A DNA stretch of 64,000 nt from Streptococcus sp. M334. Lineage in GTDB: Bacteria > Bacillota > Bacilli > Lactobacillales > Streptococcaceae. Shown here in pieces: positions 54,717-64,000 of this stretch (position 1 is its first letter; the number at the start of each line of letters is the position of its first letter). The stretch lies in NCBI RefSeq assembly GCF_000187745.1, contig NZ_GL732490.1, forward strand, positions 62,001 through 126,000, in the 5' to 3' direction. Below the pieces are notes generated by a model, which did no database searches, had not been told where the DNA came from, and saw only the letters and a list, made by a program, of their open reading frames with translations. The position numbers and the translations under genes were made by a program.

Positions 54717-55682
54717 TAAACTAGTAGAGTGTTTTGGTTGTACTTTTTGTTCAGGATTGATGTAGTTGATAGCATTATTGACAGCGGTTGGAGCTTCTCC
54801 GAGGCCTGTCGCAATTAAGTCAATTTTTCCGTCATAGTAGCAGCAGTCACCGATAGCATAGATACCTGCTTGGCTGGATTCCTGTTTGCTGTTGACAATA
54901 ATCTTGTGGCGGTTGAGATCTAGACCCCAGTTTTTAAGGTTACCGACAGAAGATTTGAAACCATAGTTGACAAAGAGGTGTTCTAGGTCAATCGTTTCTG
55001 TTTCATCAGATTTGACTTTTGTGATTTCAAGTTTATCGAGCCTTTTTCCATCTCCAAGGAGTTGGCTAGGAACGAATGGTGTCTTGATGGTCACTGATGA
55101 TTCTTGCAAGGCTTGGACACTGTGTTCCAAGGCGCGGAAATTATCTCTGCGGTGAACAAGGGTAGTTGGTGCAATTTTTTCAAAAGCCAAAGCCCAATCC
55201 ACAGCTGAGTCTCCTCCACCAAGAATCGTCACTTTCTTACCAGCGTATTGCTGGATGTTGGAAACGTGGTAGTGGATATTTTCATAGCTCTCAACGCCTT
55301 CTAGTTCCAGCGGACGTGGTTTGAAGGCACCGCCACCCATAGCAATGATAACAGTTTTAGACAGGTGACTTCCTTTAGAAGTTGTAATGGTAAAGCCCTC
55401 TTCTTGTTTTTCAATCTCAAGAACTGTTTCATTGAGGTGAATAGGGGTATCAAAGCTGTTTAGTTGTTCAATCAAGCGGTTGGTCAATTCTTCTCCAGTC
55501 AGGTTTGGGAAACCTGGAACGTCGAGGATTTCCTTTTCAGGATAGAGAATAGCAGGTTGTCCACCTAGTTGAGGAAGAGAGTCGATGATTTGGACCTTGG
55601 CTTGGCGTAGATGGGCATAGAAGGCTGCAAAAAGTCCGACAGGACCACCACCTACAATGGTAATATCATAGAGTTGAGACAT
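54714..55682 (-). CDS. Ferredoxin/flavodoxin--NADP reductase (YumC type)
   Basis: A 322-residue thioredoxin-reductase-like flavoprotein. It has the FAD site ITIVGGGPVGLFAAFYAHLR, NADPH site VTILGGGDSAVDWAL and YAIGDCCYYDG. It lacks the CxxC of thioredoxin reductase, so it is the ferredoxin-NADP reductase type. On the minus strand an extended -10 TGATAAAAT (-10 at 55713-55718) lies 31 bases before its start. It is convergent with whiA. Confidence 0.9.
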   Translation of the reverse strand: MSQLYDITIVGGGPVGLFAAFYAHLRQAKVQIIDSLPQLGGQPAILYPEKEILDVPGFPNLTGEELTNRLIEQLNSFDTPIHLNETVLEIEKQEEGFTITTSKGSHLSKTVIIAMGGGAFKPRPLELEGVESYENIHYHVSNIQQYAGKKVTILGGGDSAVDWALAFEKIAPTTLVHRRDNFRALEHSVQALQESSVTIKTPFVPSQLLGDGKRLDKLEITKVKSDETETIDLEHLFVNYGFKSSVGNLKNWGLDLNRHKIIVNSKQESSQAGIYAIGDCCYYDGKIDLIATGLGEAPTAVNNAINYINPEQKVQPKHSTSL

Positions 55683-55775
55683 GGTTTCTCCTTTGTTTTT
55701 TCTAGTCAGTTTATTTTATCATATTTTTTCTTTAATTTAAAATGAAGTAGGATAGGGAAAAAAATGCCAGAAAAA

Positions 55776-55784
55776 TGGTATAAT
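55776..55784 (+). promoter_or_regulatory. Extended -10 of cdaA
   Basis: TGGTATAAT (TATAAT 55779-55784), 37 bases before the cdaA start. Confidence 0.7.
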
Positions 55785-55820
55785 AGAAAGGAACGTGTTT
55801 GGACAGAGAGGAGACAGCAG

Positions 55821-56678
55821 ATGAACTTTCAACAATTATCCAACCTGCAATATTGGACTAGCTTGTTTTCTAGTCCTTGGAGTATTGCCATCAATCTGTT
55901 TGATATTTTGATTGTGGCCTATATTTTATATCGTTTTACAAAAGCGATAGCTGGCACCAAGATTATGATTTTGGTACGGGGGGTCTTGATCTTTGTATTA
56001 GCCCAGGTCGTGGCCAATATTCTTGGTTTAACAACGATTTCTTGGTTGATTAATCAGATTATCACCTATGGGGTTATTGCTGCGGTTGTTATCTTCTCTC
56101 CAGAGATTCGGACTGGTTTAGAACGTTTGGGAAGGGCGACAGATTTCTTTTCCACTACTCAAATTAGTGCAGAAGAGCAAATGATTCGTGCCTTTGTCAA
56201 GTCAGTTGAATACATGAGTCCTCGTAAGATTGGTGCTCTGGTTGCTATTCAACGAGTTCGGACCTTGCAAGAATATATCGCGACAGGAATTCCCTTGGAT
56301 GCCAAAATTTCAGCAGAACTCCTTATCAATATTTTTATTCCCAACACACCCCTACATGATGGTGCTGTGATTATCAGAGAAAATCGAATAGCAGTAACCT
56401 CTGCCTATCTGCCCTTGACAGAAAGTACAGGGATTTCCAAGGAATTTGGGACCAGACACCGGGCGGCTATTGGTTTATCAGAAGTATCCGATGCCTTGAC
56501 TTTCATTGTCTCAGAGGAAACAGGTGGTATCTCTATTACTTACAATGGGGTCTTCAAGCATGATTTGACTCTTGAAGAATTTGAAGCAGAATTACGAGCA
56601 CTTCTTTTGCCAACCGTTGAAGAAAAAGTCAGTTTCAAGGAACGTTTGCTAGGAGGTTGGAAATATGAGAAAAAATAG
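55821..56678 (+). CDS. cdaA: Diadenylate cyclase CdaA
   Basis: CdaA makes c-di-AMP, a second messenger for osmolyte and potassium control. The 285 residues hold about three membrane helices (10-80) and the DAC domain with DGA (LHDGAVIIRENRI near residue 180) and RHR (GTRHRAAIG near residue 210). The start is ATG 55821 after GGAGAC. It overlaps cdaR by 14 bases. The cdaA-cdaR-glmM order is conserved in Firmicutes. Confidence 0.97.
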   Translation: MNFQQLSNLQYWTSLFSSPWSIAINLFDILIVAYILYRFTKAIAGTKIMILVRGVLIFVLAQVVANILGLTTISWLINQIITYGVIAAVVIFSPEIRTGLERLGRATDFFSTTQISAEEQMIRAFVKSVEYMSPRKIGALVAIQRVRTLQEYIATGIPLDAKISAELLINIFIPNTPLHDGAVIIRENRIAVTSAYLPLTESTGISKEFGTRHRAAIGLSEVSDALTFIVSEETGGISITYNGVFKHDLTLEEFEAELRALLLPTVEEKVSFKERLLGGWKYEKK

Positions 56679-57444
56679 TCTATATATCATTTCATCTCTC
56701 TTTTTTGCTTGTGTCTTATTTGTCTATGCAACGTCAACCAACTTTCAAAATAGCAATACCGCAAGGCAGGTCAAATCGGAAACCTACACCAATACGATAA
56801 CGAATGTTCCTATCGATATTCATTATGATAATAGTCAATACTTTATTAGTGGTTTTGCTTCAGAAGTTTCAGTTGTGCTGACAGGTGCCAATCGTGTGGC
56901 TTTGGCCAGCGAAATGCAGGAAAGTACTCGTAAGTTTAAGGTCACAGCGGATTTGACGGATGCCAGTGTTGGAACGATTGAAGTTTCCTTGAACATTGAA
57001 AATCTTCCAAGTGGATTGACCGCTGTGGCAACGCCTCAAAAGATCACAGTGAAAGTTGGGAAGAAGGTTAAAAGAGATGGGATGATTGTTGTGCCACAAG
57101 TTGACCAAAACCAGATTGATCCCAAGTTACAAATTGATAGTGTAACCGTGTCAAATGAACGAGTTTCGGTCACAACTGACCAAGAAACATTAGCTAAGAT
57201 TGACAAAGTTATTGCGCTTTTACCAACCAGCGAACGGATTACAGGTAACTATAGTGGTTCAGTACCTTTGCAGGCAATCGACCGCAATGGGGTTGTCTTA
57301 CCAGTAGTTATCACTCCGTTTGACACAACAATGAAGGTGACTACAAAACCAGTGACACCAAGTTCAAGCACATCAAATTCAACTACAAGCAGTTCGTCGG
57401 AGACATCCTCGTCAACGAAAGCAACTAGTTCAAAAACGAATTAA
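56665..57444 (+). CDS. cdaR: CdaR (YbbR-domain) regulator of CdaA
   Basis: A 259-residue membrane protein with one N-terminal membrane helix (SLYIISSLFFACVLFVYAT) and about two YbbR domains outside. It binds and regulates CdaA. The C-terminal 30 residues are nearly all Ser and Thr (TSNSTTSSSSETSSSTKAT), a flexible wall-side tail. It overlaps cdaA and precedes glmM by 24 bases. Confidence 0.93.
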   Translation: MRKNSLYIISSLFFACVLFVYATSTNFQNSNTARQVKSETYTNTITNVPIDIHYDNSQYFISGFASEVSVVLTGANRVALASEMQESTRKFKVTADLTDASVGTIEVSLNIENLPSGLTAVATPQKITVKVGKKVKRDGMIVVPQVDQNQIDPKLQIDSVTVSNERVSVTTDQETLAKIDKVIALLPTSERITGNYSGSVPLQAIDRNGVVLPVVITPFDTTMKVTTKPVTPSSSTSNSTTSSSSETSSSTKATSSKTN

Positions 57445-57468
57445 AAATAGGAAAAGGATTTTATAAAA

Positions 57469-58821
57469 ATGGGTAAATATTTTGGGACTGATGGAGTCCG
57501 TGGAGAAGCTAACGTAGAACTAACGCCAGAATTGGCCTTTAAGCTAGGACGTTTTGGAGGTTATGTCCTTAGCCAACATGAAACGGAAGCACCGAAAGTT
57601 TTTGTGGGACGTGATACGCGTATTTCAGGGGAAATGCTAGAATCAGCCTTGGTGGCAGGTCTCCTTTCAGTAGGGATTCACGTGTATAAATTAGGCGTTC
57701 TGGCAACACCAGCAGTAGCTTACTTGGTCAAAACAGAGGGAGCCAGTGCAGGTGTCATGATTTCTGCTAGCCATAACCCAGCCCTTGATAATGGAATCAA
57801 GTTCTTTGGTGGGGATGGCTTCAAACTAGATGATGAAAAAGAAGCAGAAATTGAAGCTTTGCTAGATGCTGCGGAAGATACTCTTCCTCGTCCAAGTGCA
57901 GAAGGTTTGGGAACTTTGGTAGATTATCCAGAAGGTTTGCGTAAGTATGAAAGCTATCTGGTTTCAACTGGAACTCCCCTTGAAGGAATGAAGGTTGCCT
58001 TGGATACAGCAAACGGTGCAGCGTCTACCAGTGCCCGTCAAATCTTTGCAGACCTTGGAGCTCACTTGACTGTTATCGGAGAAACACCAGATGGTCTTAA
58101 CATCAACCTTAATGTTGGTTCTACACACCCAGAAGCCCTTCAAAAAGTGGTCAAAGAAAGCGGGTCAGCTATCGGTTTGGCCTTTGACGGAGACAGTGAC
58201 CGTTTGATTGCGGTTGATGAGAATGGCGACATCGTAGATGGTGACAAGATTATGTACATCATCGGGAAATACCTTTCTGAAAAAGGACAATTGGCTCAAA
58301 ATACAATTGTGACAACTGTTATGTCTAACCTTGGTTTCCACAAGGCCTTGGATCGTGAAGGTATTAACAAGGCAGTCACTGCAGTTGGTGACCGCTACGT
58401 TGTTGAAGAAATGAGAAAATCAGGCTACAATCTTGGTGGTGAACAGTCTGGTCACGTCATCTTGATGGATTACAATACAACAGGTGATGGCCAATTATCT
58501 GCTGTTCAATTGACCAAAATCATGAAGGAAACTGGTAAGAGCTTGTCAGAGTTGGCAGCAGAAGTAACCATCTATCCACAAAAATTAGTCAATATCCGAG
58601 TGGAAAATGCCATGAAGGAAAAGGCTATGGAAGTGCCAGCTATCAAGACTATCATCGAGAAGATGGAAGAAGAGATGGCGGGGAACGGACGTATCCTTGT
58701 TCGCCCAAGTGGAACAGAACCCCTCTTGCGTGTTATGGCAGAAGCGCCTACAACAGAAGAAGTGGACTACTATGTTGATACCATCGCAGATGTGGTTCGA
58801 GCTGAAATCGGGATTGACTAA
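57469..58821 (+). CDS. glmM: Phosphoglucosamine mutase
   Basis: GlmM converts glucosamine-6-P to glucosamine-1-P for UDP-GlcNAc and the cell wall. The 450 residues show [10 protein letters not shown] at the start, the phospho-Ser in [13 protein letters not shown] near residue 101, the metal loop DGDSDR near residue 241, and [12 protein letters not shown] at the end. It is in the cda operon; GlmM is known to bind CdaA in other Firmicutes. Confidence 0.97.
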   Translation: MGKYFGTDGVRGEANVELTPELAFKLGRFGGYVLSQHETEAPKVFVGRDTRISGEMLESALVAGLLSVGIHVYKLGVLATPAVAYLVKTEGASAGVMISASHNPALDNGIKFFGGDGFKLDDEKEAEIEALLDAAEDTLPRPSAEGLGTLVDYPEGLRKYESYLVSTGTPLEGMKVALDTANGAASTSARQIFADLGAHLTVIGETPDGLNINLNVGSTHPEALQKVVKESGSAIGLAFDGDSDRLIAVDENGDIVDGDKIMYIIGKYLSEKGQLAQNTIVTTVMSNLGFHKALDREGINKAVTAVGDRYVVEEMRKSGYNLGGEQSGHVILMDYNTTGDGQLSAVQLTKIMKETGKSLSELAAEVTIYPQKLVNIRVENAMKEKAMEVPAIKTIIEKMEEEMAGNGRILVRPSGTEPLLRVMAEAPTTEEVDYYVDTIADVVRAEIGID

Positions 58822-58894
58822 ATCCTAGAAAACTAGATGAAAATAAAAAATTATGGTACAATAGCTTATAATATTGTAGCCGAGGGAGAAAGAC

Positions 58895-59269
58895 ATGAAT
58901 CTTAAACGTGAACAAGAATTTGTTAGTCAGTATCATTTTGATGCGCGTAATTTTGAATGGGAAAATGAAAATGGAGCTCCTGAAACTAAGGTGGATGTGA
59001 ACTTCCAATTGATTCAACATGACCAAGAAAATCAAGTGACTTCCTTGATTGTCATCTTGACCTTTATGATTGTATTTGATAAGTTTGTCATCAGTGGAAC
59101 CATTTCACAAGTGAACCATATCGATGGCCGTATTGTTAACGAACCAAGTGAATTGAACCAAGAAGAAGTTGAAACCTTGGCTCGTCCATGTTTGAACATG
59201 CTCAACCGTTTGACTTACGAAGTAACTGAAATTGCATTAGACTTACCAGGAATCAATTTGGAGTTCTAA
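58895..59269 (+). CDS. DUF1149 family protein
   Basis: A 124-residue streptococcal protein of the DUF1149 family with a SecB-like fold. No catalytic residues are visible. It may act as a chaperone, which is an inference from the fold. An extended -10 TGGTACAAT (TACAAT 58857-58862) precedes it. degV follows with a 1-base gap. Confidence 0.85.
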   Translation: MNLKREQEFVSQYHFDARNFEWENENGAPETKVDVNFQLIQHDQENQVTSLIVILTFMIVFDKFVISGTISQVNHIDGRIVNEPSELNQEEVETLARPCLNMLNRLTYEVTEIALDLPGINLEF

Positions 59270-59270
59270 T

Positions 59271-60119
59271 ATGAAATTAGCTGTTATCACAGATTCTTCT
59301 GCTTATCTCAGTGCAGAGACCTTACAAAGAGAAGATTTGTATGTTTTGGATATTCCTGTCAATATTGATGGTGAGGAGTATGTCGAAGGTATCAATCTGA
59401 CTGCTGAGGAATTTTACCAAAAAATGGCTCAGGCTTCTGAATTGCCTAAGACCAGTCAACCAAGTATTGCCAAGTTAGATGAAATTTTAACTTCGCTCAA
59501 AGAACAAGGCTATACCCATGTCTTAGGGCTTTTCCTATCTTCTGGAATTTCAGGCTTTTACCAAAATATCCAGTATATGGTCGATGATTATGAGGGCTTA
59601 ACCATTGCCTTCCCAGACACTTTGATTACAAGTGCTCCGCTGGGTATCATGGTTGAAAGTGTCTTTAACTGGCGAGACCAGGGCGATGATTTTGCTATTA
59701 TTCAGGATAAGCTAGCTATTCAAATCAGCCGTACGTCAGCCTTTATCATGGTCGATGATTTGGACCATTTGGTGAAAGGTGGACGTCTTTCAAATGGGGC
59801 TGCTATTTTGGGCAATTTGCTTAGCATTAAGCCAATCCTTTATTTCAACGACCAAGGTGTGATTGAAGTTTACGAAAAAGTTCGTACTGAGAAGAAAGCA
59901 ACCAAGCGTTTAATTGAAATTATAAAGGAAACAACGGCTTCAGGCCAATACCGTGTCATTGTCATTCACGGAAATGCTCCTGAAAAGGCTGAAGAATTGC
60001 GTCAGCACTTGCTTGATTCTGGCTTGGGTTCAGATATTTCACTTGCTACATTTGGTAGTGTCATTGGAACCCACCTAGGTGCAGGAAGTATTGCTCTGGG
60101 TTATATTCCAGTGATTTAG
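59271..60119 (+). CDS. DegV family fatty-acid-binding protein
   Basis: A 282-residue DegV protein: [20 protein letters not shown] near residue 63, [11 protein letters not shown] near residue 90 and [20 protein letters not shown] near residue 168. Such proteins hold fatty acids, and some act with FakA as fatty-acid kinase subunits. It directly follows the DUF1149 gene and is followed by the repeat before dapB. Confidence 0.9.
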   Translation: MKLAVITDSSAYLSAETLQREDLYVLDIPVNIDGEEYVEGINLTAEEFYQKMAQASELPKTSQPSIAKLDEILTSLKEQGYTHVLGLFLSSGISGFYQNIQYMVDDYEGLTIAFPDTLITSAPLGIMVESVFNWRDQGDDFAIIQDKLAIQISRTSAFIMVDDLDHLVKGGRLSNGAAILGNLLSIKPILYFNDQGVIEVYEKVRTEKKATKRLIEIIKETTASGQYRVIVIHGNAPEKAEELRQHLLDSGLGSDISLATFGSVIGTHLGAGSIALGYIPVI

Positions 60120-60150
60120 TTGGTGCTTCTAGGCTAGTTAAGATGCCTTG

Positions 60151-60262
60151 TATCTTAGAAATTGAACACGGACTACCTGCCTCTTGAAAAAAGATGCCTG
60201 CCTTGCCTTTTGTGGAAAGTCAGCGTCATTCCCTATTTTTCATGGGCAGATAAGGTCCTTTG
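60151..60262 (+). repeat. Leader repeat before dapB, related to the pnp repeats
   Basis: It starts TATCTTAGAAATTGAACACG and ends 112 bases later at a second TATCTTA (60263). AAAAAAGATGCC and CTATTTTTCATGGGC follow the same layout as the two units before pnp. It lies between degV and dapB, 20 bases before the dapB start. Confidence 0.75.
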
Positions 60263-60282
60263 TATCTTAAATAGGAGTAGAG

Positions 60283-61050
60283 ATGAGTATTCGAGTAATT
60301 ATTGCTGGTTTTAAGGGAAAGATGGGCCAGGCTGCTTGTCAGATGGTCTTGGCTGATCCAGAATTGGACTTGGTAGCAGTTTTGGATCCTTTTGAGTCTG
60401 AGTCAGAATGGCAGGGTATTCCTGTTTTCAAGGATAAGGTTGATTTAGCGGGCTTTGAAGCGGATGTCTGGGTAGACTTTACTACACCAACTGTTGCCTA
60501 TGAAAATACACGCTTTGCTCTTGAAAATGGTTTTGCTCCAGTAGTTGGAACAACAGGTTTCACAAGTGAAGAAATTGCAGAGTTAAAAGAATTTTCTCGT
60601 GCCCAAGATTTGGGTGGCTTGATCGCTCCTAACTTTGCCTTGGGTGCTGTCTTGCTTATGCAATTTGCGAGGCAGGCTGTCAAATATTTCCCAAATGTGG
60701 AGATTATCGAGCTCCATCATGACAAGAAAAAGGATGCTCCGAGTGGAACAGCTATTAAAACAGCTGAGTTGATGGCAGAAGTTCGAGAGTCAATCCAGCA
60801 AGGTGCGCCTGATGAGGAAGAATTGATTGCAGGTGCCCGTGGTGCTGATTTTGATGGCATGCGCATCCACTCAGTTCGTTTGCCAGGCTTGGTAGCTCAT
60901 CAGGAAGTCATCTTTGGCAATCGGGGAGAAGGATTGACCCTCCGTCATGACTCTTATGATCGCAGCTCCTTCATGACAGGGGTGAATTTGGGAATTAAAG
61001 AAGTTGTCAAGCGTCATGAGCTTGTCTATGGATTAGAACACTTATTATGA
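60283..61050 (+). CDS. dapB: 4-hydroxy-tetrahydrodipicolinate reductase DapB
   Basis: DapB works in the lysine/diaminopimelate path. The 255 residues show the NAD(P)-binding [22 protein letters not shown] near residue 90, [10 protein letters not shown] near residue 112 and the substrate loop [15 protein letters not shown] near residue 145. It overlaps cca by 4 bases. A repeat/leader stands upstream. Confidence 0.97.
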   Translation: MSIRVIIAGFKGKMGQAACQMVLADPELDLVAVLDPFESESEWQGIPVFKDKVDLAGFEADVWVDFTTPTVAYENTRFALENGFAPVVGTTGFTSEEIAELKEFSRAQDLGGLIAPNFALGAVLLMQFARQAVKYFPNVEIIELHHDKKKDAPSGTAIKTAELMAEVRESIQQGAPDEEELIAGARGADFDGMRIHSVRLPGLVAHQEVIFGNRGEGLTLRHDSYDRSSFMTGVNLGIKEVVKRHELVYGLEHLL

Positions 61051-62246
61051 GATTAACACAAATGCCTTCTGAATTTCAGAAGGCTTTACCAGTATTAGAA
61101 AAAATCAAAGAAGCAGGTTTTGAGGCCTATTTTGTTGGGGGTTCTGTTCGAGATGCCCTCCTCAATCGCCCTATCCATGATGTGGATATTGCGACGTCTT
61201 CCTATCCAGAAGAGACCAAGCAAATTTTTCCGCGAACAGCCGATATCGGAATCGAGCATGGAACTGTCTTGGTTTTAGATGGGGATGAGGAGTATGAGGT
61301 GACTACTTTTCGGACAGAGGATGTCTATGTGGACTATCGCAGACCCAGTGCGGTTTCCTTTGTGCGCTCGCTAGAAGAAGACCTCAAACGCCGTGATTTC
61401 ACAGTCAACGCCTTTGCCTTGGACGAGACGGGGGAAATCATAGACTTGTTCCATGGGCTAGAAGATTTGGAAAATCAAGTCTTGCGAGCAGTTGGAGTGG
61501 CTAGTGAGCGTTTCAACGAAGATGCTCTGCGGATTATGCGTGGTTTCCGTTTTCAGGCCAGTCTTGGCTTTGAGCTTGAGTCAGAAACCTTTAAAGCTAT
61601 GAAGACCTTGACGCCACTTTTGGAGAAAATTTCTGTGGAGCGTACCTTCGTCGAGTTTGATAAACTCTTGCTGGCGCCATTTTGGAGAAGGGGCTTGGCT
61701 TCCATGATTGAGAGTCAAGCTTATGACTATCTCCCTGATATGGCCTCTAGCCAGGACAAGCTCAACAGACTGTTTGATTTGGAGACTAATTTCACCTTTG
61801 AATCTTCTGAACAAGCTTGGGCAGCTTTACTGTGGGCTTTGGAGATTGAAAATGCGCAGCCATTTTTGAAGGCTTGGAAGACTTCACGTCAGTTTGCCAA
61901 GCAAGTTCAGGATTTACTGACTACTTTGGCCTTGCGTGAAAAGGGAGAATTGAGCAAGCGCGATTGTTACCGTTTTGACTTGGATTTGCTTTTACAGGCT
62001 GAAAATCTTCGTCAGGCTCAAGGAAAACCAGTCAACCCACAAGCCATCACAGAAATCTACCAGAGTTTGACCATTCATGATAAGAAAGAAATCCAAATCA
62101 ATGGTGGTATTTTGATAAAAGAATATGGTTATCAACCGGGACCAGACTTGGGAGAGATTTTAACAGAGATTGAATATGCCATTGTCGATGGAGAATTGGA
62201 AAATGACCGTCAAGCCATCCATACTTACCTGAGGGAGAAAAAATGA
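61047..62246 (+). CDS. cca: CCA tRNA nucleotidyltransferase
   Basis: It adds or repairs the CCA end of tRNAs. The 399 residues hold the head ([28 protein letters not shown] with the metal Asp pair), [10 protein letters not shown], and [16 protein letters not shown]. The tail region is of the bacterial type. It overlaps dapB and the following ABC-F gene by 4 bases each. Confidence 0.96.
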   Translation: MRLTQMPSEFQKALPVLEKIKEAGFEAYFVGGSVRDALLNRPIHDVDIATSSYPEETKQIFPRTADIGIEHGTVLVLDGDEEYEVTTFRTEDVYVDYRRPSAVSFVRSLEEDLKRRDFTVNAFALDETGEIIDLFHGLEDLENQVLRAVGVASERFNEDALRIMRGFRFQASLGFELESETFKAMKTLTPLLEKISVERTFVEFDKLLLAPFWRRGLASMIESQAYDYLPDMASSQDKLNRLFDLETNFTFESSEQAWAALLWALEIENAQPFLKAWKTSRQFAKQVQDLLTTLALREKGELSKRDCYRFDLDLLLQAENLRQAQGKPVNPQAITEIYQSLTIHDKKEIQINGGILIKEYGYQPGPDLGEILTEIEYAIVDGELENDRQAIHTYLREKK

Positions 62247-64000
62247 GTGATTTTATCGTTGAAAAACTAAGTAAATCCGTCGGTGACAAGACCGTTTTTA
62301 AGGATATTTCCTTTATCATCCATGACTTGGATAGAATTGGTTTAATTGGTGTTAATGGGACTGGTAAGACTACCCTTTTAGATGTCCTTTCTGGTGTTTC
62401 TGGATTTGATGGGGATGTTAGTCCCTTTTCAGTTAAGAATGATTACCAGATTGGTTACTTGACCCAAGATCCTGATTTTGATGATAGCAAGACAGTTTTG
62501 GATACGGTTCTATCTAGTGATCTCAAGGAAATCCAGCTTATTCGTGAGTATGAATTGATCATGATCAACTACAGTGAGGACAAGCAGGCGCGTTTGGAAC
62601 GGGTCATGGCTGAAATGGATTCTCTCCAAGCTTGGGAAATTGAGAGTCAGGTCAAGACCGTTCTTAGCAAGCTGGGGATTCAGAACTTATCTACTCCAGT
62701 TGGAGAATTGTCAGGTGGTCTAAGAAGACGGGTCCAGTTGGCACAAGTCTTACTTGGCAACCACGACCTTTTGCTACTGGATGAGCCGACCAACCATTTG
62801 GATATTGCGACTATTGAGTGGCTGACCCTCTTTTTAAAAAATTCCAAGAAGACCGTCCTTTTTATCACCCACGATCGTTATTTCTTGGACGCTTTGTCAA
62901 CACGGATTTTCGAGTTGGACCGAGCTGGCTTGACCGAGTATCAGGGGAATTATCAGGACTATGTTCGCCTAAAGGCGGAACAGGATGAGCGCGATGCAGC
63001 TCTTCTCCACAAAAAGGAACAACTCTATAAGCAAGAATTGGCATGGATGCGCAGACAACCGCAGGCGCGTGCGACCAAGCAGCAGGCTCGTATCAATCGT
63101 TTTCATGATTTGAAAAAGGATGTTTCAGTAGGTGCTGCTGAGACAGACTTGACCATGAACTTTGAAACCAGTCGGATTGGGAAGAAAGTCATCGAGTTTC
63201 AGGATGTTTCCTTTGCCTATGAAAACAAGCCTATTTTGCAAGATTTTAATCTCTTGGTGCAGGCCAAAGACCGTATCGGAATCGTTGGGGACAACGGTGT
63301 TGGAAAATCAACCCTGCTCAACTTGATTGCAGGAAGTCTTGAGCCGACAGCAGGTCAAGTTGTGATTGGGGAAACTGTTCGTATCGCCTATTTCTCTCAA
63401 CAAATTGAGGGTTTGGATGAAAGCAAGCGTGTTATCAATTACTTGCAGGAAGTGGCAGAAGAGGTCAAGACCAGCGGTGGTTCTACGACTTCCATTGCAG
63501 AGTTGCTGGAGCAGTTCCTTTTCCCACGTTCGACGCATGGAACCTTGATTGCGAAATTGTCAGGTGGAGAGAAAAAACGTCTTTATCTCCTCAAATTGCT
63601 TTTGGAGAAACCAAATGTTCTTCTCTTGGACGAACCGACAAATGACCTAGATATTGCGACCTTGACAGTTTTGGAGAATTTCTTGCAAGGCTTTGCTGGT
63701 CCAGTCTTAACAGTTAGTCACGATCGCTATTTCTTGGATAAGGTAGCGACCAAGATTCTCGCTTTTGAAGATGGCAAGATTCGTCCTTTCTTTGGTCATT
63801 ACACCGACTATCTTGATGAAAACGCCTTTGAAACAGAGATGGTCAATCAAGTGCAAAAGGCTGAAAAGGAAAAGGTGGTCAAGGTCAGAGAAGACAAGAA
63901 ACGCATGACCTACCAAGAAAAGCAGGAGTGGGCAAGTATTGAAGGCGATATTGAAGCCTTGGAAAATCGTATCGCTGCTATTGAAGAGGAAATGCAGGCA
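62243..64000 (+). CDS. ABC-F ATPase (Uup/EttA type), 3' end outside window
   Basis: The reading frame opens at ATG 62243 ([21 protein letters not shown]) and is still open at base 64000, giving at least 586 residues. It carries two ABC domains: first Walker [12 protein letters not shown] near residue 36, signature [12 protein letters not shown], Walker [12 protein letters not shown]; second Walker [12 protein letters not shown] near residue 349, signature [12 protein letters not shown] and [11 protein letters not shown]. No membrane segments are present. These proteins act on the ribosome, in translation control or antibiotic protection; the type here looks like the housekeeping Uup group. 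It overlaps cca by 4 bases. Confidence 0.93.
   Translation, partial: MSDFIVEKLSKSVGDKTVFKDISFIIHDLDRIGLIGVNGTGKTTLLDVLSGVSGFDGDVSPFSVKNDYQIGYLTQDPDFDDSKTVLDTVLSSDLKEIQLIREYELIMINYSEDKQARLERVMAEMDSLQAWEIESQVKTVLSKLGIQNLSTPVGELSGGLRRRVQLAQVLLGNHDLLLLDEPTNHLDIATIEWLTLFLKNSKKTVLFITHDRYFLDALSTRIFELDRAGLTEYQGNYQDYVRLKAEQDERDAALLHKKEQLYKQELAWMRRQPQARATKQQARINRFHDLKKDVSVGAAETDLTMNFETSRIGKKVIEFQDVSFAYENKPILQDFNLLVQAKDRIGIVGDNGVGKSTLLNLIAGSLEPTAGQVVIGETVRIAYFSQQIEGLDESKRVINYLQEVAEEVKTSGGSTTSIAELLEQFLFPRSTHGTLIAKLSGGEKKRLYLLKLLLEKPNVLLLDEPTNDLDIATLTVLENFLQGFAGPVLTVSHDRYFLDKVATKILAFEDGKIRPFFGHYTDYLDENAFETEMVNQVQKAEKEKVVKVREDKKRMTYQEKQEWASIEGDIEALENRIAAIEEEMQA

Noticed and set aside
54714-55682. Thioredoxin reductase
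   Set aside because: The redox CxxC motif is missing.

Overview
The window is chromosomal DNA of a low-GC Gram-positive coccus, almost certainly a Mitis-group Streptococcus (S. mitis, S. pseudopneumoniae or S. pneumoniae type). Three things point there: five BOX repeats of the pneumococcal kind, proteins very close to known pneumococcal ones (EstA, the bacterial NOX, LytC, Dpr, LdcB, CdaA), and the TATAGTTTnAAACTATA MET-box before metE. No rRNA, tRNA, CRISPR array, complete insertion sequence or prophage was seen.

Region 1-7.7 kb is an accessory, defence-type island. It holds the 3' part of a type I hsdS, a very AT-rich DUF6119 gene between hsdS and hsdM, hsdM, a HigBA-like toxin-antitoxin pair whose antitoxin is fused to an ImmA/IrrE metallopeptidase, a ybgA/T4-endonuclease-V-like pair, and the wreck of a second toxin-antitoxin module.

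Region 7.7-42.5 kb is mostly housekeeping. Methionine synthesis (metE, metF under a MET-box) is followed by pnp behind an unusual structured leader with tandem repeats of about 113 bp. Then come cysE, two acetyltransferase/reductase genes, cysS-mrnC, a PucR-like regulator and msmK (the shared sugar-importer ATPase). Next are a NOX-type flavocytochrome, a polar amino-acid ABC importer (minus strand), recJ, the RNase J2 gene, estA, a membrane-anchored metzincin, uvrC, a phosphodiesterase, a lipoprotein solute-binding protein, nitroreductase, pepV, a uracil-DNA glycosylase, rhodanese, brnQ, an M42 peptidase, a HIT protein, ldcB and rplK-rplA.

Region 42.6-43.8 kb looks like a junction: a possible group II intron 5' fragment and an isolated methyltransferase gene lie between rplA and apt. 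Region 43.8-64 kb then carries apt, metA, dnaD, tpiA, a decayed lytC, dpr, folA, clpX-ysxC, ridA, rapZ-yvcK-whiA, ferredoxin-NADP reductase, cdaA-cdaR-glmM (c-di-AMP and cell-wall precursor synthesis), a DUF1149 gene, degV, dapB-cca and an ABC-F ATPase cut by the window end.

The most interesting points are: the DUF6119 protein inside the restriction locus, with a possible PD-(D/E)xK-like motif; the perfect operator overlapping the promoter of the peptidase-fused toxin-antitoxin pair; the repeat/leader family before pnp and dapB; the in-frame collapse and two stop codons of lytC; the folA allele with Leu100 (with Asp20, Ala92 and Phe135), a combination associated with trimethoprim resistance in pneumococci; RNase J2 with a broken metal-binding motif; and several relic fragments (second cysS start, toxin-antitoxin remnants, a frameshifted small membrane protein).
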